A DNA stretch of 64,000 bases, from contig NZ_CP015196.1 of the NCBI RefSeq assembly GCF_001623565.1, positions 1,447,501-1,511,500 of the forward strand, read 5' to 3'. This DNA is from Streptococcus marmotae (GTDB taxonomy: Bacteria; Bacillota; Bacilli; Lactobacillales; Streptococcaceae). Shown piece after piece: positions 33,108 through 40,722 of this stretch. The notes below the pieces were generated by a model. That model did no database searches, was not told the DNA's origin, and saw only the letters and a program-made list of their open reading frames with translations. The stretch's first letter is position 1. The number at the start of each line of letters is the position of its first letter. The translations under genes and the position numbers were made by a program.

Positions 33108-33251
33108 ATGAATAGAATGCAATTGGTAGCAAAAGCTTTATTTGGACTGTTACTTATTGGCAGTATGCTGTTTGCTATTCATCTCTTGACGGTAGATGAA
33201 GGTTATCTTCCTTTAGAAGTTCAAGGGGTGAATCGGATGATTGAAGTATAA
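33108..33251 (+). CDS. 47-aa exported peptide, candidate pheromone precursor
   Basis: ATG 33108 has a near-perfect ribosome site, AAAGGAGGA at 33092-33100, with seven bases between. The product opens MNRMQLVAKALFGLLLIGSM, a basic start and hydrophobic segment like a signal sequence, followed by LLTVDEGYLPLEVQGVNRMI and EV at the end. Size, charge and layout fit Phr-like or other Rgg-linked signalling peptides, which are processed from the C-terminus. It is divergent from the helical-repeat regulator and 98 bases before the bacteriocin. It has no double-glycine leader, so it is not itself a typical class II bacteriocin. Confidence 0.72.
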   Translation: MNRMQLVAKALFGLLLIGSMLFAIHLLTVDEGYLPLEVQGVNRMIEV

Positions 33252-33349
33252 AGTGCTTACAGAAAGGATGTGGTGGAGATGTACAGTGAGGAAGATATGT
33301 AGAAGCGCCCTTTAAATATTATAAAATAGTTAATTATAGGAGTAAAAAT

Positions 33350-33688
33350 ATGAAAAAAAGAATTAGTAACAAAGCGTTAGCTTTGCTAGCTGTAGGCTTT
33401 TTAGGTTTTGGACTTGCTACTACAGCTACTGTCGTTAGTGCAGAAACAGCATATCCAGCTCCGTATCCAATTATTGACGAATGGAATTATGGTGTAAGTG
33501 ATAACTATGGTTACTCTAACTATTATGTTAAGTCTCCAAATAATATTGGTTCAAAATCTTCGGTAACAAATTTTTGGGGAACAGTGAAGGCATCCGATTC
33601 TCAAAGATATGGCTGGGCACTGTCAAGCGCAACAAAAGCTTGGAATGATGTACGATTAAATGCACATTGGAATTACTTTAGATTTTAA
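33350..33688 (+). CDS. lactococcin 972 family bacteriocin precursor
   Basis: A 112-residue secreted precursor. Residues 1-31 form a Sec signal peptide (KALALLAVGFLGFGLATTAT, cleavage likely after VVSA). The mature part of about 81 residues is rich in Tyr, Trp, Ser and Asn (EWNYGVSDNYGYSNYYVKSP, TNFWGTVKASDSQRYGWALS), has no cysteine, and ends AHWNYFRF, all as in the lactococcin 972 family. Lactococcin 972 binds lipid II and blocks septum formation. ATAGGAG precedes the ATG. The downstream membrane protein and ATPase are the usual partners of this family. The product is somewhat longer than lactococcin 972 itself. Confidence 0.9.
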   Translation: MKKRISNKALALLAVGFLGFGLATTATVVSAETAYPAPYPIIDEWNYGVSDNYGYSNYYVKSPNNIGSKSSVTNFWGTVKASDSQRYGWALSSATKAWNDVRLNAHWNYFRF

Positions 33689-33705
33689 AATGGTTGATGA
33701 AAGTT

Positions 33706-33733
33706 AAGACCCTATCATACTACTGGGTCTTTT
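33706..33733 (+). terminator. partial terminator between bacteriocin and transporter genes
   Basis: AAGACCC (33706-33712) pairs with GGGTCTT (33725-33731), followed by a short T run. It would let the bacteriocin be made in excess over the downstream proteins. Confidence 0.68.
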
Positions 33734-33754
33734 GTAATATATAGGTAGGTGATT

Positions 33755-35728
33755 ATGAAATTAAAATTAGCTGTTATCGGCTTCTTCTTTTGTTTAATTG
33801 CTGCAATTGGTCTGGTGAATATTAGTGATACTCAAACCCCAATCCCGTTACCAATTGATGGTGCTTTTTCAATTCAAGGGAAAAGTAAGCTTTCTAGTAA
33901 CGAAATATACGAAGTAATTCGGAATCTATCAGAAACGAAAAAAGTAAAGATTTACAAGCCGATAGTTCAGAGTTCAGGTCAGTTGACTTATCTAAGTTTC
34001 GATGATACAAACGACGAACTATTAAAGTCGGCACCGATAACAGGGATGTATTATACCCTCGGGAAAATAGATTCAACTAGTTTACAAACACTTACAGATA
34101 CAGGACTGAAAACAGCCTATATGGCCTATCCTTGGCATATAGGAGGAATTGTACAATTCTCTGGAACTTTAAGATTGTTGTTAATGGCTACCATTTACTT
34201 AACCTTATTAGTTGTTTTATTTGTTGTCCGAACGAGGCAGATTAAAGAAGGGGTCATACGACGTTCTTTAGGCTTACCGATATACAACCTAAGAAAAGAT
34301 TATGTTATTTCTTTGCTGTTTGAACTGGCTTTGGTTGCATTATTGATGATTTCTTACAGTCATTTTTTGGGAAGTGGTTTCTTCACCTATAGTTCTAAGT
34401 TGTTTTTCTCCCTGCTCCTAACTAATTTTATACTATTTCAAATCATTGACCTCCTCACTTTTGTTCTCTTTTGGTTGACGATTAAGGTTGAAAAACCAAT
34501 TGAAATTATAAAAAACAAGGCAAAAAATAGACTCATTTTTATCGTATGGCTTGCAATTATTTCTGCTATCATCGTTGTTTCAGGGAGTTTGTTACACGAA
34601 ACAAAGAGTAGTCAATCCAGAATCAATCGACAGATACAGCATTTAGAACCGTGGAAAGAAGTAAAAGACTGGAAAAGACTAGAGTTTCTGGGGATTGATG
34701 ATGAACCTGTTCATGATGGACAAGCAAATGATTCAGGAGCTAAATATATACAGATAGCCTCTTCCTTCAAAAAATTAGATTTTTTATATATCAAACCATC
34801 GTCGGTGTATATTCCAGATCAGATGAAAACTTCTAATTTTGCAGAAGATTTTTCTAAGCAATTAAAAAGTGATGGGATAACGAATCCAGAAGTCAATAAA
34901 GAGTTGATCTACATCAACCGAACAGGTGTTCAAGTACAAAATGCAGCGAGTGGAACAAACTATCAAGTGTTAGATAATAAGGTAGCCACCGTCTATATTC
35001 CTGATAAATTTAAAAAGTATAGGACATCAATTGAGAACACCGTCGTGGCCGAACAATTCACTGGAACAAACTTCACAAAAGAGAATCTTGCAGTGCAAAT
35101 CATTCCTAATGGGAAAACATTCTTTCATTTCAATGAGAATGGAGATGATGGTCATGAAGACAGTCTACCATTTGCAAATGCGTCAGAAACCAAGGATAAC
35201 ATAGTCGTGGTATTAGACACAGATAAGATGATTGAAGGCAAAGATTTTATTTTGGCTAGCAATATACTATATAACTCACTTTTTAGTCCTGAAGCGATAA
35301 AGAAGGTAAATGATGTGAGTGGCCAGTTGAATTTTTCAATCAATCCAGTAGACGTTTACCAAATTGTAAAGCTGAATATTCAATCTTTAGAGCACCAAAT
35401 TTTCCTTTCAAAAATCTTGCAGAAGATTATTTATGGTATTGTATTTCTACTCATTTATCAGTATATTCAACTATTTATTTCTTCAAAACAAAATGATTAC
35501 GTGAAAAAAATCATTTTAGGTCTATCAAAAACAGGGATAGCCTTGTCTAGTCTCAAATATTTTATTGTAACGATTACAATGGTTATCCTATTTACATTTG
35601 TTAGGACAAGGCAAGTAGAACTACTGTACATTGGTACCGCTTCTTTAATGGTGTTAATTATTTCAACGACAATGAGTTTCAGAAAATTATCTGAAAAATA
35701 TACTCAAATTTTAAAAGGAGATGAATAA
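33755..35728 (+). CDS. bacteriocin-associated integral membrane protein (lactococcin 972 locus, DUF1430/TIGR01654 type)
   Basis: A 657-residue membrane protein with an N-terminal segment (LAVIGFFFCLIAAIGLVNI), a first extracellular part, a cluster of segments around residues 145-285, a second large extracellular domain of about 240 residues, and three or four segments at the end (YGIVFLLIYQYIQLFIS). This plan matches the putative immunity or export membrane protein that accompanies lactococcin 972 homologues. The start at 33755 is preferred to a GTG at 33749; TAGGTAGGTG lies before it. It ends on a TAATG overlap with the ATPase gene. Together they form an FtsX-like ABC unit for immunity or secretion. 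Confidence 0.88.
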   Translation: MKLKLAVIGFFFCLIAAIGLVNISDTQTPIPLPIDGAFSIQGKSKLSSNEIYEVIRNLSETKKVKIYKPIVQSSGQLTYLSFDDTNDELLKSAPITGMYYTLGKIDSTSLQTLTDTGLKTAYMAYPWHIGGIVQFSGTLRLLLMATIYLTLLVVLFVVRTRQIKEGVIRRSLGLPIYNLRKDYVISLLFELALVALLMISYSHFLGSGFFTYSSKLFFSLLLTNFILFQIIDLLTFVLFWLTIKVEKPIEIIKNKAKNRLIFIVWLAIISAIIVVSGSLLHETKSSQSRINRQIQHLEPWKEVKDWKRLEFLGIDDEPVHDGQANDSGAKYIQIASSFKKLDFLYIKPSSVYIPDQMKTSNFAEDFSKQLKSDGITNPEVNKELIYINRTGVQVQNAASGTNYQVLDNKVATVYIPDKFKKYRTSIENTVVAEQFTGTNFTKENLAVQIIPNGKTFFHFNENGDDGHEDSLPFANASETKDNIVVVLDTDKMIEGKDFILASNILYNSLFSPEAIKKVNDVSGQLNFSINPVDVYQIVKLNIQSLEHQIFLSKILQKIIYGIVFLLIYQYIQLFISSKQNDYVKKIILGLSKTGIALSSLKYFIVTITMVILFTFVRTRQVELLYIGTASLMVLIISTTMSFRKLSEKYTQILKGDE

Positions 35729-36351
35729 TGGCAATTGAACTGTTGAATGTTAGCAAAAAATTCGGCTCAAAAGAGATATTTACAGACTTAAATTTAAGAT
35801 TCGAAGCTGGAAAAAGCTACGCATTGATTGGAGGTTCTGGTTCAGGTAAAAGTACACTGCTTAATATTATAGGAAGACTAGAAAAAATCAACAATGGGAA
35901 CGTTTTAGTTGATGAGCAGGATATTTGGAAAACAAAAGAAAGAACTTTCTTTAAAAATGTAATTGGGTATGTGTTTCAGAACTATTCTTTAATAGAAAAT
36001 AAAACAGTATATGAGAATTTAAGGCTCATCAATAAAGACAAAAACATAATCTCTGATGTACTTGAAAAAGTAGGGCTTTCTAGTGACTATTTAAACCAAA
36101 AAATATATGAACTGTCGGGAGGGCAGGCTCAGCGTGTAGCGATTGCAAGAATGTTACTGAAACCACGTAAAATTATTTTAGCGGACGAACCTACAGGGGC
36201 TTTGGATGGTGAGATTGGAAAAGAAATCATTCAGTTACTTTTGAGTGAAGCAACTAAAAATAAATATGTTATTATAGCAACACATGACCCAGCGGTATAT
36301 AATAAAGTTGATGTTATCATTGATATGAAAGAGATAGGGAGCAAGATATGA
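35728..36351 (+). CDS. ABC transporter ATP-binding protein of the bacteriocin locus
   Basis: A 207-residue ATPase with Walker A GGSGSGKST, Q-loop VFQNYSLIENKTVYENL, signature LSGGQAQRVAIARML, Walker B IILADEPTGALDG and switch His in ATHDPAVYN. It overlaps the membrane-protein stop by one base (TAATG) and the next start by ATGA, so all three are translated together. It should energise the large membrane protein for bacteriocin export or self-protection. The closest family by pattern is the bacteriocin-associated MacB-like group. Confidence 0.93.
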   Translation: MAIELLNVSKKFGSKEIFTDLNLRFEAGKSYALIGGSGSGKSTLLNIIGRLEKINNGNVLVDEQDIWKTKERTFFKNVIGYVFQNYSLIENKTVYENLRLINKDKNIISDVLEKVGLSSDYLNQKIYELSGGQAQRVAIARMLLKPRKIILADEPTGALDGEIGKEIIQLLLSEATKNKYVIIATHDPAVYNKVDVIIDMKEIGSKI

Positions 36352-36839
36352 AAAAGAAAATGTATATTACAGTAATACTAATAGCAGGAATACTCGCCGT
36401 TTTCTTATTTGGGAAATACGTTATAAAAAATGAACATCAAAATAAACCTACGATAGATTTAACAGTCTATACAATTTCTTCTAGTGATACCCAAAAATGG
36501 AACAAAGTAAAGCAATTTGAAACGGAAGAAGCGATATACCCAATAACGGTAAAAGAAGCAGCGTCTTCAGAAGAAATATTTTCCAATATCATTGAAGATG
36601 GATTTGCTATTGGCTTTGGCGTTCGTGAAGAAGAAGTGAAGCAATTTAACAGTCATTTAGGAAGTGATATAGAAGATGCTAAGAACAATAAATTAATTGG
36701 AATAGAATTTTTCACTTTTTCAAATGAGGATGAGGGATTTGTGGTAGCTGATTTTGACTACGGTAAAAAAGAGTATAATTCGCAGAAAAACGAAAAGAAA
36801 GAATTATATAAAAAACTATATGAAGCTTTTAAGGAGTAA
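36348..36839 (+). CDS. exported or membrane-anchored protein of the bacteriocin operon
   Basis: A 163-residue protein with one N-terminal hydrophobic segment (MYITVILIAGILAVFLFGKY) and a polar, acidic, extracytoplasmic rest containing EEIFSNIIEDGFAIGFGVRE and a lysine/glutamate-rich end. No lipobox cysteine is visible, so it is probably a membrane-anchored or secreted protein. ATG overlaps the ATPase stop (ATGA) and makes it the last gene of the bacteriocin operon. An accessory immunity role is a natural guess but is not shown by any motif. I do not recognise the family. Confidence 0.68.
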   Translation: MKKKMYITVILIAGILAVFLFGKYVIKNEHQNKPTIDLTVYTISSSDTQKWNKVKQFETEEAIYPITVKEAASSEEIFSNIIEDGFAIGFGVREEEVKQFNSHLGSDIEDAKNNKLIGIEFFTFSNEDEGFVVADFDYGKKEYNSQKNEKKELYKKLYEAFKE

Positions 36840-37203
36840 ATGATGAGATATCTGTAGGCTAGAATACCTATTATGTTTGAGAGAAATCCTTGTACTTTTC
36901 TATAAAAGGAACCACCTCACGTAAAAGGAGTTTTAAGGTAATTTTAAATAAATATGTAAAAAGTAAAAAAAATTTCTTCTATCAACTATGCCAGCGATTA
37001 GGAGAAAGTAGTAGTTTTTCCATATTGCAGCAGTCATTAAGGGGAAGGCTTGATGTGCTGATTGGCTCAACTAAAAGAACAGAATTTTCTGAAAATAATT
37101 GACCAAGCCATTGAAGTAGGATAGAATAGTAAGAAAAGAATACGAGCCTGTAAGGGCTTCGTAGATGGTATGTTGGATAGTTTCTGGGTGTGAGGGAAGT
37201 CAA
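36840..37203. other. noncoding stretch after the bacteriocin operon
   Basis: A frame at 36890-37102 lacks a ribosome site and is A-rich; I do not accept it. A possible -10, TAGAAT, lies at 37121-37126 before the next gene. A small hairpin (CGAGCC...GGCTTCG) lies near 37142-37159. No terminator with a clear T tract is visible. Confidence 0.4.
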
Positions 37204-37497
37204 ATGAATAGCATTAGGAGAAAGATTGACAAAATCAAAGAAGAATATCAAGAAACAAGAAGCCATGCAGGAGAAGACTTTTTAGAGTGGGTCATTAAAC
37301 GAAAGCTTAGCTGGGGAGTGAGGTGGGTCCTTGTTCTCCTGATTGTAGTTGGTTGGCATCTTTTTTTGCTTGATGTGATGAATCTAGCAAGGCTGTTTGG
37401 GCTCCTAGTGCTTTTCTTCCTTTGCTTTATGTTAAGGAGTTTGTTCCACTTTTTCAGTTCAATTTATAGGCAAATAAAAAAGAAATGGATAGAATAG
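37204..37497 (+). CDS. small two-TM protein of unknown function
   Basis: A 97-residue protein with a charged, helical N-terminal third (SIRRKIDKIKEEYQETRSHA) and two hydrophobic segments (WVLVLLIVVGWHLFLLDVMN and LFGLLVLFFLCFMLRSLF). GAGGGAAG stands seven bases before ATG 37204. Its last codons (KKWIE and stop) lie within the left copy of a 56-bp direct repeat, so the 3' end could have been rebuilt by recombination. No family recognised. Confidence 0.6.
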   Translation: MNSIRRKIDKIKEEYQETRSHAGEDFLEWVIKRKLSWGVRWVLVLLIVVGWHLFLLDVMNLARLFGLLVLFFLCFMLRSLFHFFSSIYRQIKKKWIE

Positions 37498-37532
37498 AAT
37501 CCGTTACGCTCTTATCTTGTGGAAATGAAAAA
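37477..37532. repeat. 56-bp direct repeat, left copy
   Basis: Starts AAAAAGAAATGGATAG and ends GTGGAAATGAAAAA; 53 of 56 bases equal those at 40667-40722. It contains TAGAATCCGTTACGCTCTTA. The pair brackets the ABC/Rgg module. Confidence 0.78.
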
Positions 37533-37746
37533 GAGGTTGGGACAAGCTCAATTTTGAGTCAAAATATAAAAAACACATAAAATCAAGGTTCAGAGAACAT
37601 GATCTTATGTGTTTTTACTATTTGAAGAGCTTTGCTCAGCTTTTTTATATGATAATGTTCACACTCAATTTTTTATACGTACTCGTCCCAGATTACCTTC
37701 TTTTGTGGGTGAGGACGAAGTCACAATGGAGGTTTGTCCCAGCCTC
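37533..37746. repeat. inverted repeat arms enclosing terminator hairpins
   Basis: GAGGTTGGGACAA (37533-37545) and TTGTCCCAGCCTC (37734-37746) can pair at 12 of 13 positions and enclose about 190 bases. Inside, AAACACATAA (37571-37580) pairs with TTATGTGTTT (37605-37614) next to a T run, a terminator usable by the minus-strand ABC operon or the plus-strand gene. Confidence 0.6.
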
Positions 37747-37751
37747 TGAAG

Positions 37752-38447
37752 TTATTTCAATTCTTTCTTTTTGAATAAGTAGAAGCTACTTGCTAGATAG
37801 ATAATCGTAAAAAAGCAAGCGATGATTGTGCTAGCAGTCCAATTTGTATCTGTATTTTGTAAAGCTAGGAAGAGGAAGATACTATTTGGAAGGGGGATAT
37901 GGAGGAGATTTTCAGTAATCAGATGAAGAACATTATCGAACAGGAGAACGATGAGAATAAAGGAAAGATAGGCCTGATTGATTTTCTTAAAGGCGATAAA
38001 GAGGGTAGAAGCGAGTAGGATAATACAGATGTAAAGAGGGAGTTGGTGAATAAAAATCGACCAACTAGTTGTGATATCAACTTCGCCTCCTAGAAGAATA
38101 CGCATGAGAAGTGCTAGAGTGTAAGCAAAAAGGATGTATAGTAGGTTGATAACAAGATTTGTGAGAATTTTGTAGAGAAAAATAGCATTTCGTTTTTGTT
38201 TTTTGACAATGAGATTGTTAATTGTTCGGTGATGGAAATCTTCTCCAAATAGGAGATTTGTAGGAGCAAGAAAAAAGAGTGGAAGAAACTGTGTCAAGAG
38301 TTGAATTAGGTTGTAGGAATCCTCCTTTGAAGGGCTACTGCTGAGTAAAAAGGCAGATAGTAGTGATAAGGCAAATAGGATTGAAAGGGATAAAATCAGT
38401 TTTCTTTCTTTTAGGATACGATAAAGGTCTGCTTTAAGATAATTCAT
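37752..38447 (-). CDS. ABC-2 type transporter permease
   Basis: A 231-residue protein with six hydrophobic segments, beginning MNYLKADLYRILKERKLILS, the usual cytoplasmic start of lantibiotic-immunity-type (ABC-2) permeases. The start at 38447 is chosen because GGAGAA precedes it on the minus strand; it overlaps the ATPase end by 14 bases. It pairs with the adjacent BcrA-type ATPase, so the pair probably exports or resists a peptide. The gene converges on the terminator region at 37.5-37.75 kb. Confidence 0.85.
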   Translation of the reverse strand: MNYLKADLYRILKERKLILSLSILFALSLLSAFLLSSSPSKEDSYNLIQLLTQFLPLFFLAPTNLLFGEDFHHRTINNLIVKKQKRNAIFLYKILTNLVINLLYILFAYTLALLMRILLGGEVDITTSWSIFIHQLPLYICIILLASTLFIAFKKINQAYLSFILIVLLFDNVLHLITENLLHIPLPNSIFLFLALQNTDTNWTASTIIACFFTIIYLASSFYLFKKKELK

Positions 38448-39330
38448 TGCTAGATTCTCCTTCTTGAATGAGTTGTAGATAGTAGCTTTCAAAAGCGATT
38501 TTCTTATTAAAAATTGCTTTTAGTTCAATGCGTTCGTGAATTAGCTGTGCTATGAGGGACATAATCTCTGTTTCCTTTGGAAGAATGAGGTAATCATCTT
38601 CTTCTTGGAACGAAATGTCTTGTTTTTGCAGAAGAATTTTAGTTGCTTTAAGATTGGTTGTTGCTAGATAGAGTTTTTCTTCTAGTTCTTGCTGGAGTTC
38701 TGTTTTTGAAAATTGTCGTAAGACTTTCCCTTTATGCATGATAATATATCGATCTACGACTAATTCTAATTCTGATAAGATATGGCTAGAGATTAAAATA
38801 GTCATGTTGTACTGTTCACGTAGAGTAAGAATGATATTTCGCATATCTCGGATACCTGCGGGGTCTAAGCCGTTGATAGGTTCATCGAGAATGAGAAAAT
38901 CTGGACGATCCAAGATAGCCATAGCAATCGCTAGTCTTTGCCGCATACCAAGGGAAAAATCCTTAGCTTTCTTGTGTGGATTAACCTCTTGGAGACCAAC
39001 TATTTCAAGAGTTTCTTCAATAATCTGCTGTCTATTTTTTAATCCTAGTTGTAGGGCAATATAGTGAAGATTTCCTTCCGCTGAGAGATTTGGTTGCAGA
39101 GCAGGTGATTCAATGAGTGCACCGATGCGATAGGGTTGGGATGAAAAAATTTCACCGGATGTTGGTGCGATTAGACCAGAGAGGATTCGCAAAAGAGTCG
39201 TCTTTCCTGCTCCATTTTCTCCGACAAGACCACAGATTTCCCCTTTTTGAATGGAGAAGGAAATGTGGTTGACAGCCTTTTGAGAGGCATACTGTTTTGT
39301 TAAGGATTGTAAGGTTAAAAGTGTGGACAT
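38434..39330 (-). CDS. ABC transporter ATP-binding protein, BcrA/lantibiotic-immunity type
   Basis: A 298-residue ATPase with Walker A GENGAGKTT, signature FSLGMRQRLAIAMAIL, Walker B FLILDEPINGLDPAG and switch His in ISSHILSELE. The C-terminal extension of about 80 residues and the SLGMRQR signature are typical of BcrA and related peptide-resistance transporters. AAAGGAGA precedes the ATG on the minus strand. It is divergent from an Rgg-family regulator with 94 bases between, so that regulator is a likely controller. Confidence 0.93.
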   Translation of the reverse strand: MSTLLTLQSLTKQYASQKAVNHISFSIQKGEICGLVGENGAGKTTLLRILSGLIAPTSGEIFSSQPYRIGALIESPALQPNLSAEGNLHYIALQLGLKNRQQIIEETLEIVGLQEVNPHKKAKDFSLGMRQRLAIAMAILDRPDFLILDEPINGLDPAGIRDMRNIILTLREQYNMTILISSHILSELELVVDRYIIMHKGKVLRQFSKTELQQELEEKLYLATTNLKATKILLQKQDISFQEEDDYLILPKETEIMSLIAQLIHERIELKAIFNKKIAFESYYLQLIQEGESSNELS

Positions 39331-39424
39331 GTTGTCTCCTTTCCAATTTCTATTAAACTAGAACTATGGTATACTATTTTTTAACTGAAATAGATTTTAT
39401 TACATATCTGTAAAGAGGTGTTAC

Positions 39425-40285
39425 ATGAAAGAACAGTATGGAAAAGTTTTTAAAATTATTCGAGAATCAAAGAATATGTCTTTAAAAGAGGTCGCTGGAG
39501 ATTTTGTAACTCCTGCTCAGTTATCACGTTTTGAGAATGGAAAGAGCAATCTGACCGTTGATACATTTTTCCATTGTTTGAATAATATGGATGTTTTGCA
39601 GGGAGAGTTCTCAACTTTTTATAATACTTATTATCAAGATGAAGATGTGAGAACTTCTAAAGAACTATATTTAGCTATAGAAGCCCGTAATATTGAATTT
39701 TTTCAAAGGTATATTAAAGATTATGAAAAAAGATATGGAGATTATAAGAGAAAGTCAGATAGACTGATGATTGCGGTTTTTCATGTTTTTATGAATAGAT
39801 GTGACCCATCTATTATTATTCCTGAAGAAGAAAAGAGAGTGATAACCGATTATTTGATGTCTATTGATGAGTGGTGCAGATATGAGTTATGGATATTAAG
39901 TAATTGTGCTCGTTCTCTAAGTACAAAAACGTTAGAAATTTTAGGTATGGAAGTAATAAAGCGCAGTCAGTTTTATGATAATATTGAGGAAAATGCGAGA
40001 AAAACGTATGGATTATTATTAAATATAATAGGTCATTTATTAGATAGAAAAGAAGAACGATTCGCTTCTAAGTTTATTAAGATGTTAGATAGTGCGAATA
40101 TGCTAGAAACATACATGTTAGAAAGGTTACAGTTAAAATTTTGTAAAGCACATTTACGTTATTTACAGGGAGTTGTAGGAGGTTTAGATGAGATGAAGGA
40201 GTGTAAGCATATAATGGAGTTTTTGGATTGTTACGAGCTATCTATTCAAATTTCTGATACAATCAGCCAACTTACAGATATGTAA
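39425..40285 (+). CDS. Rgg family transcriptional regulator
   Basis: A 286-residue regulator: an N-terminal HTH (VFKIIRESKNMSLKEVAGDF, then VTPAQLSRFENGKSNLTVDT) and a helical Rgg/GadR/MutR C-terminal domain (for example IDEWCRYELWILSNCARSLS). This is the clearest Rgg pattern in the window. AGAGGTG precedes the ATG. Divergent lies a two-gene ABC exporter and downstream a small exported acidic peptide. Rgg proteins usually bind short peptides imported by Opp, so the downstream peptide is a possible ligand source. The coding sequence is notably A/T-rich. Confidence 0.92.
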   Translation: MKEQYGKVFKIIRESKNMSLKEVAGDFVTPAQLSRFENGKSNLTVDTFFHCLNNMDVLQGEFSTFYNTYYQDEDVRTSKELYLAIEARNIEFFQRYIKDYEKRYGDYKRKSDRLMIAVFHVFMNRCDPSIIIPEEEKRVITDYLMSIDEWCRYELWILSNCARSLSTKTLEILGMEVIKRSQFYDNIEENARKTYGLLLNIIGHLLDRKEERFASKFIKMLDSANMLETYMLERLQLKFCKAHLRYLQGVVGGLDEMKECKHIMEFLDCYELSIQISDTISQLTDM

Positions 40286-40324
40286 CGATTTTAAAATGAA
40301 TTGATTTTTCCTGTAGAATGATTC

Positions 40325-40339
40325 TTGTAAGTCTTACAA
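40325..40339. promoter_or_regulatory. palindrome downstream of a -10, before the acidic peptide gene
   Basis: TTGTAAG-T-CTTACAA follows TAGAAT (40314-40319) by five bases. A palindrome over the start of transcription suggests a repressor site for the 84-aa peptide gene. Confidence 0.45.
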
Positions 40340-40378
40340 ACAACAAGCATATATTGATCATCCATTGGAGGGAAAATT

Positions 40379-40633
40379 ATGAAAAAATTATTAGTCGTTA
40401 TATTATTAGTGGGAATTAGTTTTGCGTCAATATTTCATTTTGCTAAACCATCATTAGAAGAGCCAATGAATACTAAATTTATTCCATTTGGGAAGGTTGA
40501 TTTTTCCGATGATTATGATGATTATAATTCTGATTCTGATTATGATACAGATGACTCAGATGATATTACCAGTCGATTTGGAAATTTTATTAAGAATCAC
40601 AAAACTCCGTTTTCTAAAACAATTGAAAGATAG
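40379..40633 (+). CDS. 84-aa exported protein with acidic Asp/Ser repeat
   Basis: GGAGGG precedes the ATG by seven bases. Residues 1-22 are a signal-like segment (MKKLLVVILLVGISFASIFH). The middle is strikingly acidic (SDDYDDYNSDSDYDTDDSDD). The end is basic: ITSRFGNFIKNHKTPFSKTI. An acidic propeptide followed by a basic tail fits a secreted precursor cleaved to a small cationic peptide, but no cleavage site is proven. It lies next to an Rgg regulator and a BcrA-type exporter. I do not recognise a named family. Confidence 0.68.
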   Translation: MKKLLVVILLVGISFASIFHFAKPSLEEPMNTKFIPFGKVDFSDDYDDYNSDSDYDTDDSDDITSRFGNFIKNHKTPFSKTIER

Positions 40634-40666
40634 TTGTCTTCTTCTTTTGAGCATGAAAAGATACTG

Positions 40667-40722
40667 AAAAAGAAATGGATAGGCTAGAATCCGTTACGCT
40701 CTTATCTTGTAGAAATGAAAAA
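40667..40722. repeat. 56-bp direct repeat, right copy
   Basis: Matches 37477-37532 at 53 of 56 bases. It is followed by a chain of terminator-like hairpins. Confidence 0.78.

Noticed and set aside
33286..33306. mini ORF between pheromone candidate and bacteriocin
   Set aside because: Only seven codons before a stop; the GGTGGAG in front could be a chance site.
36890..37102. 70-codon frame after the bacteriocin operon
   Set aside because: No ribosome site, Lys-rich from A-rich DNA, no recognisable motif.
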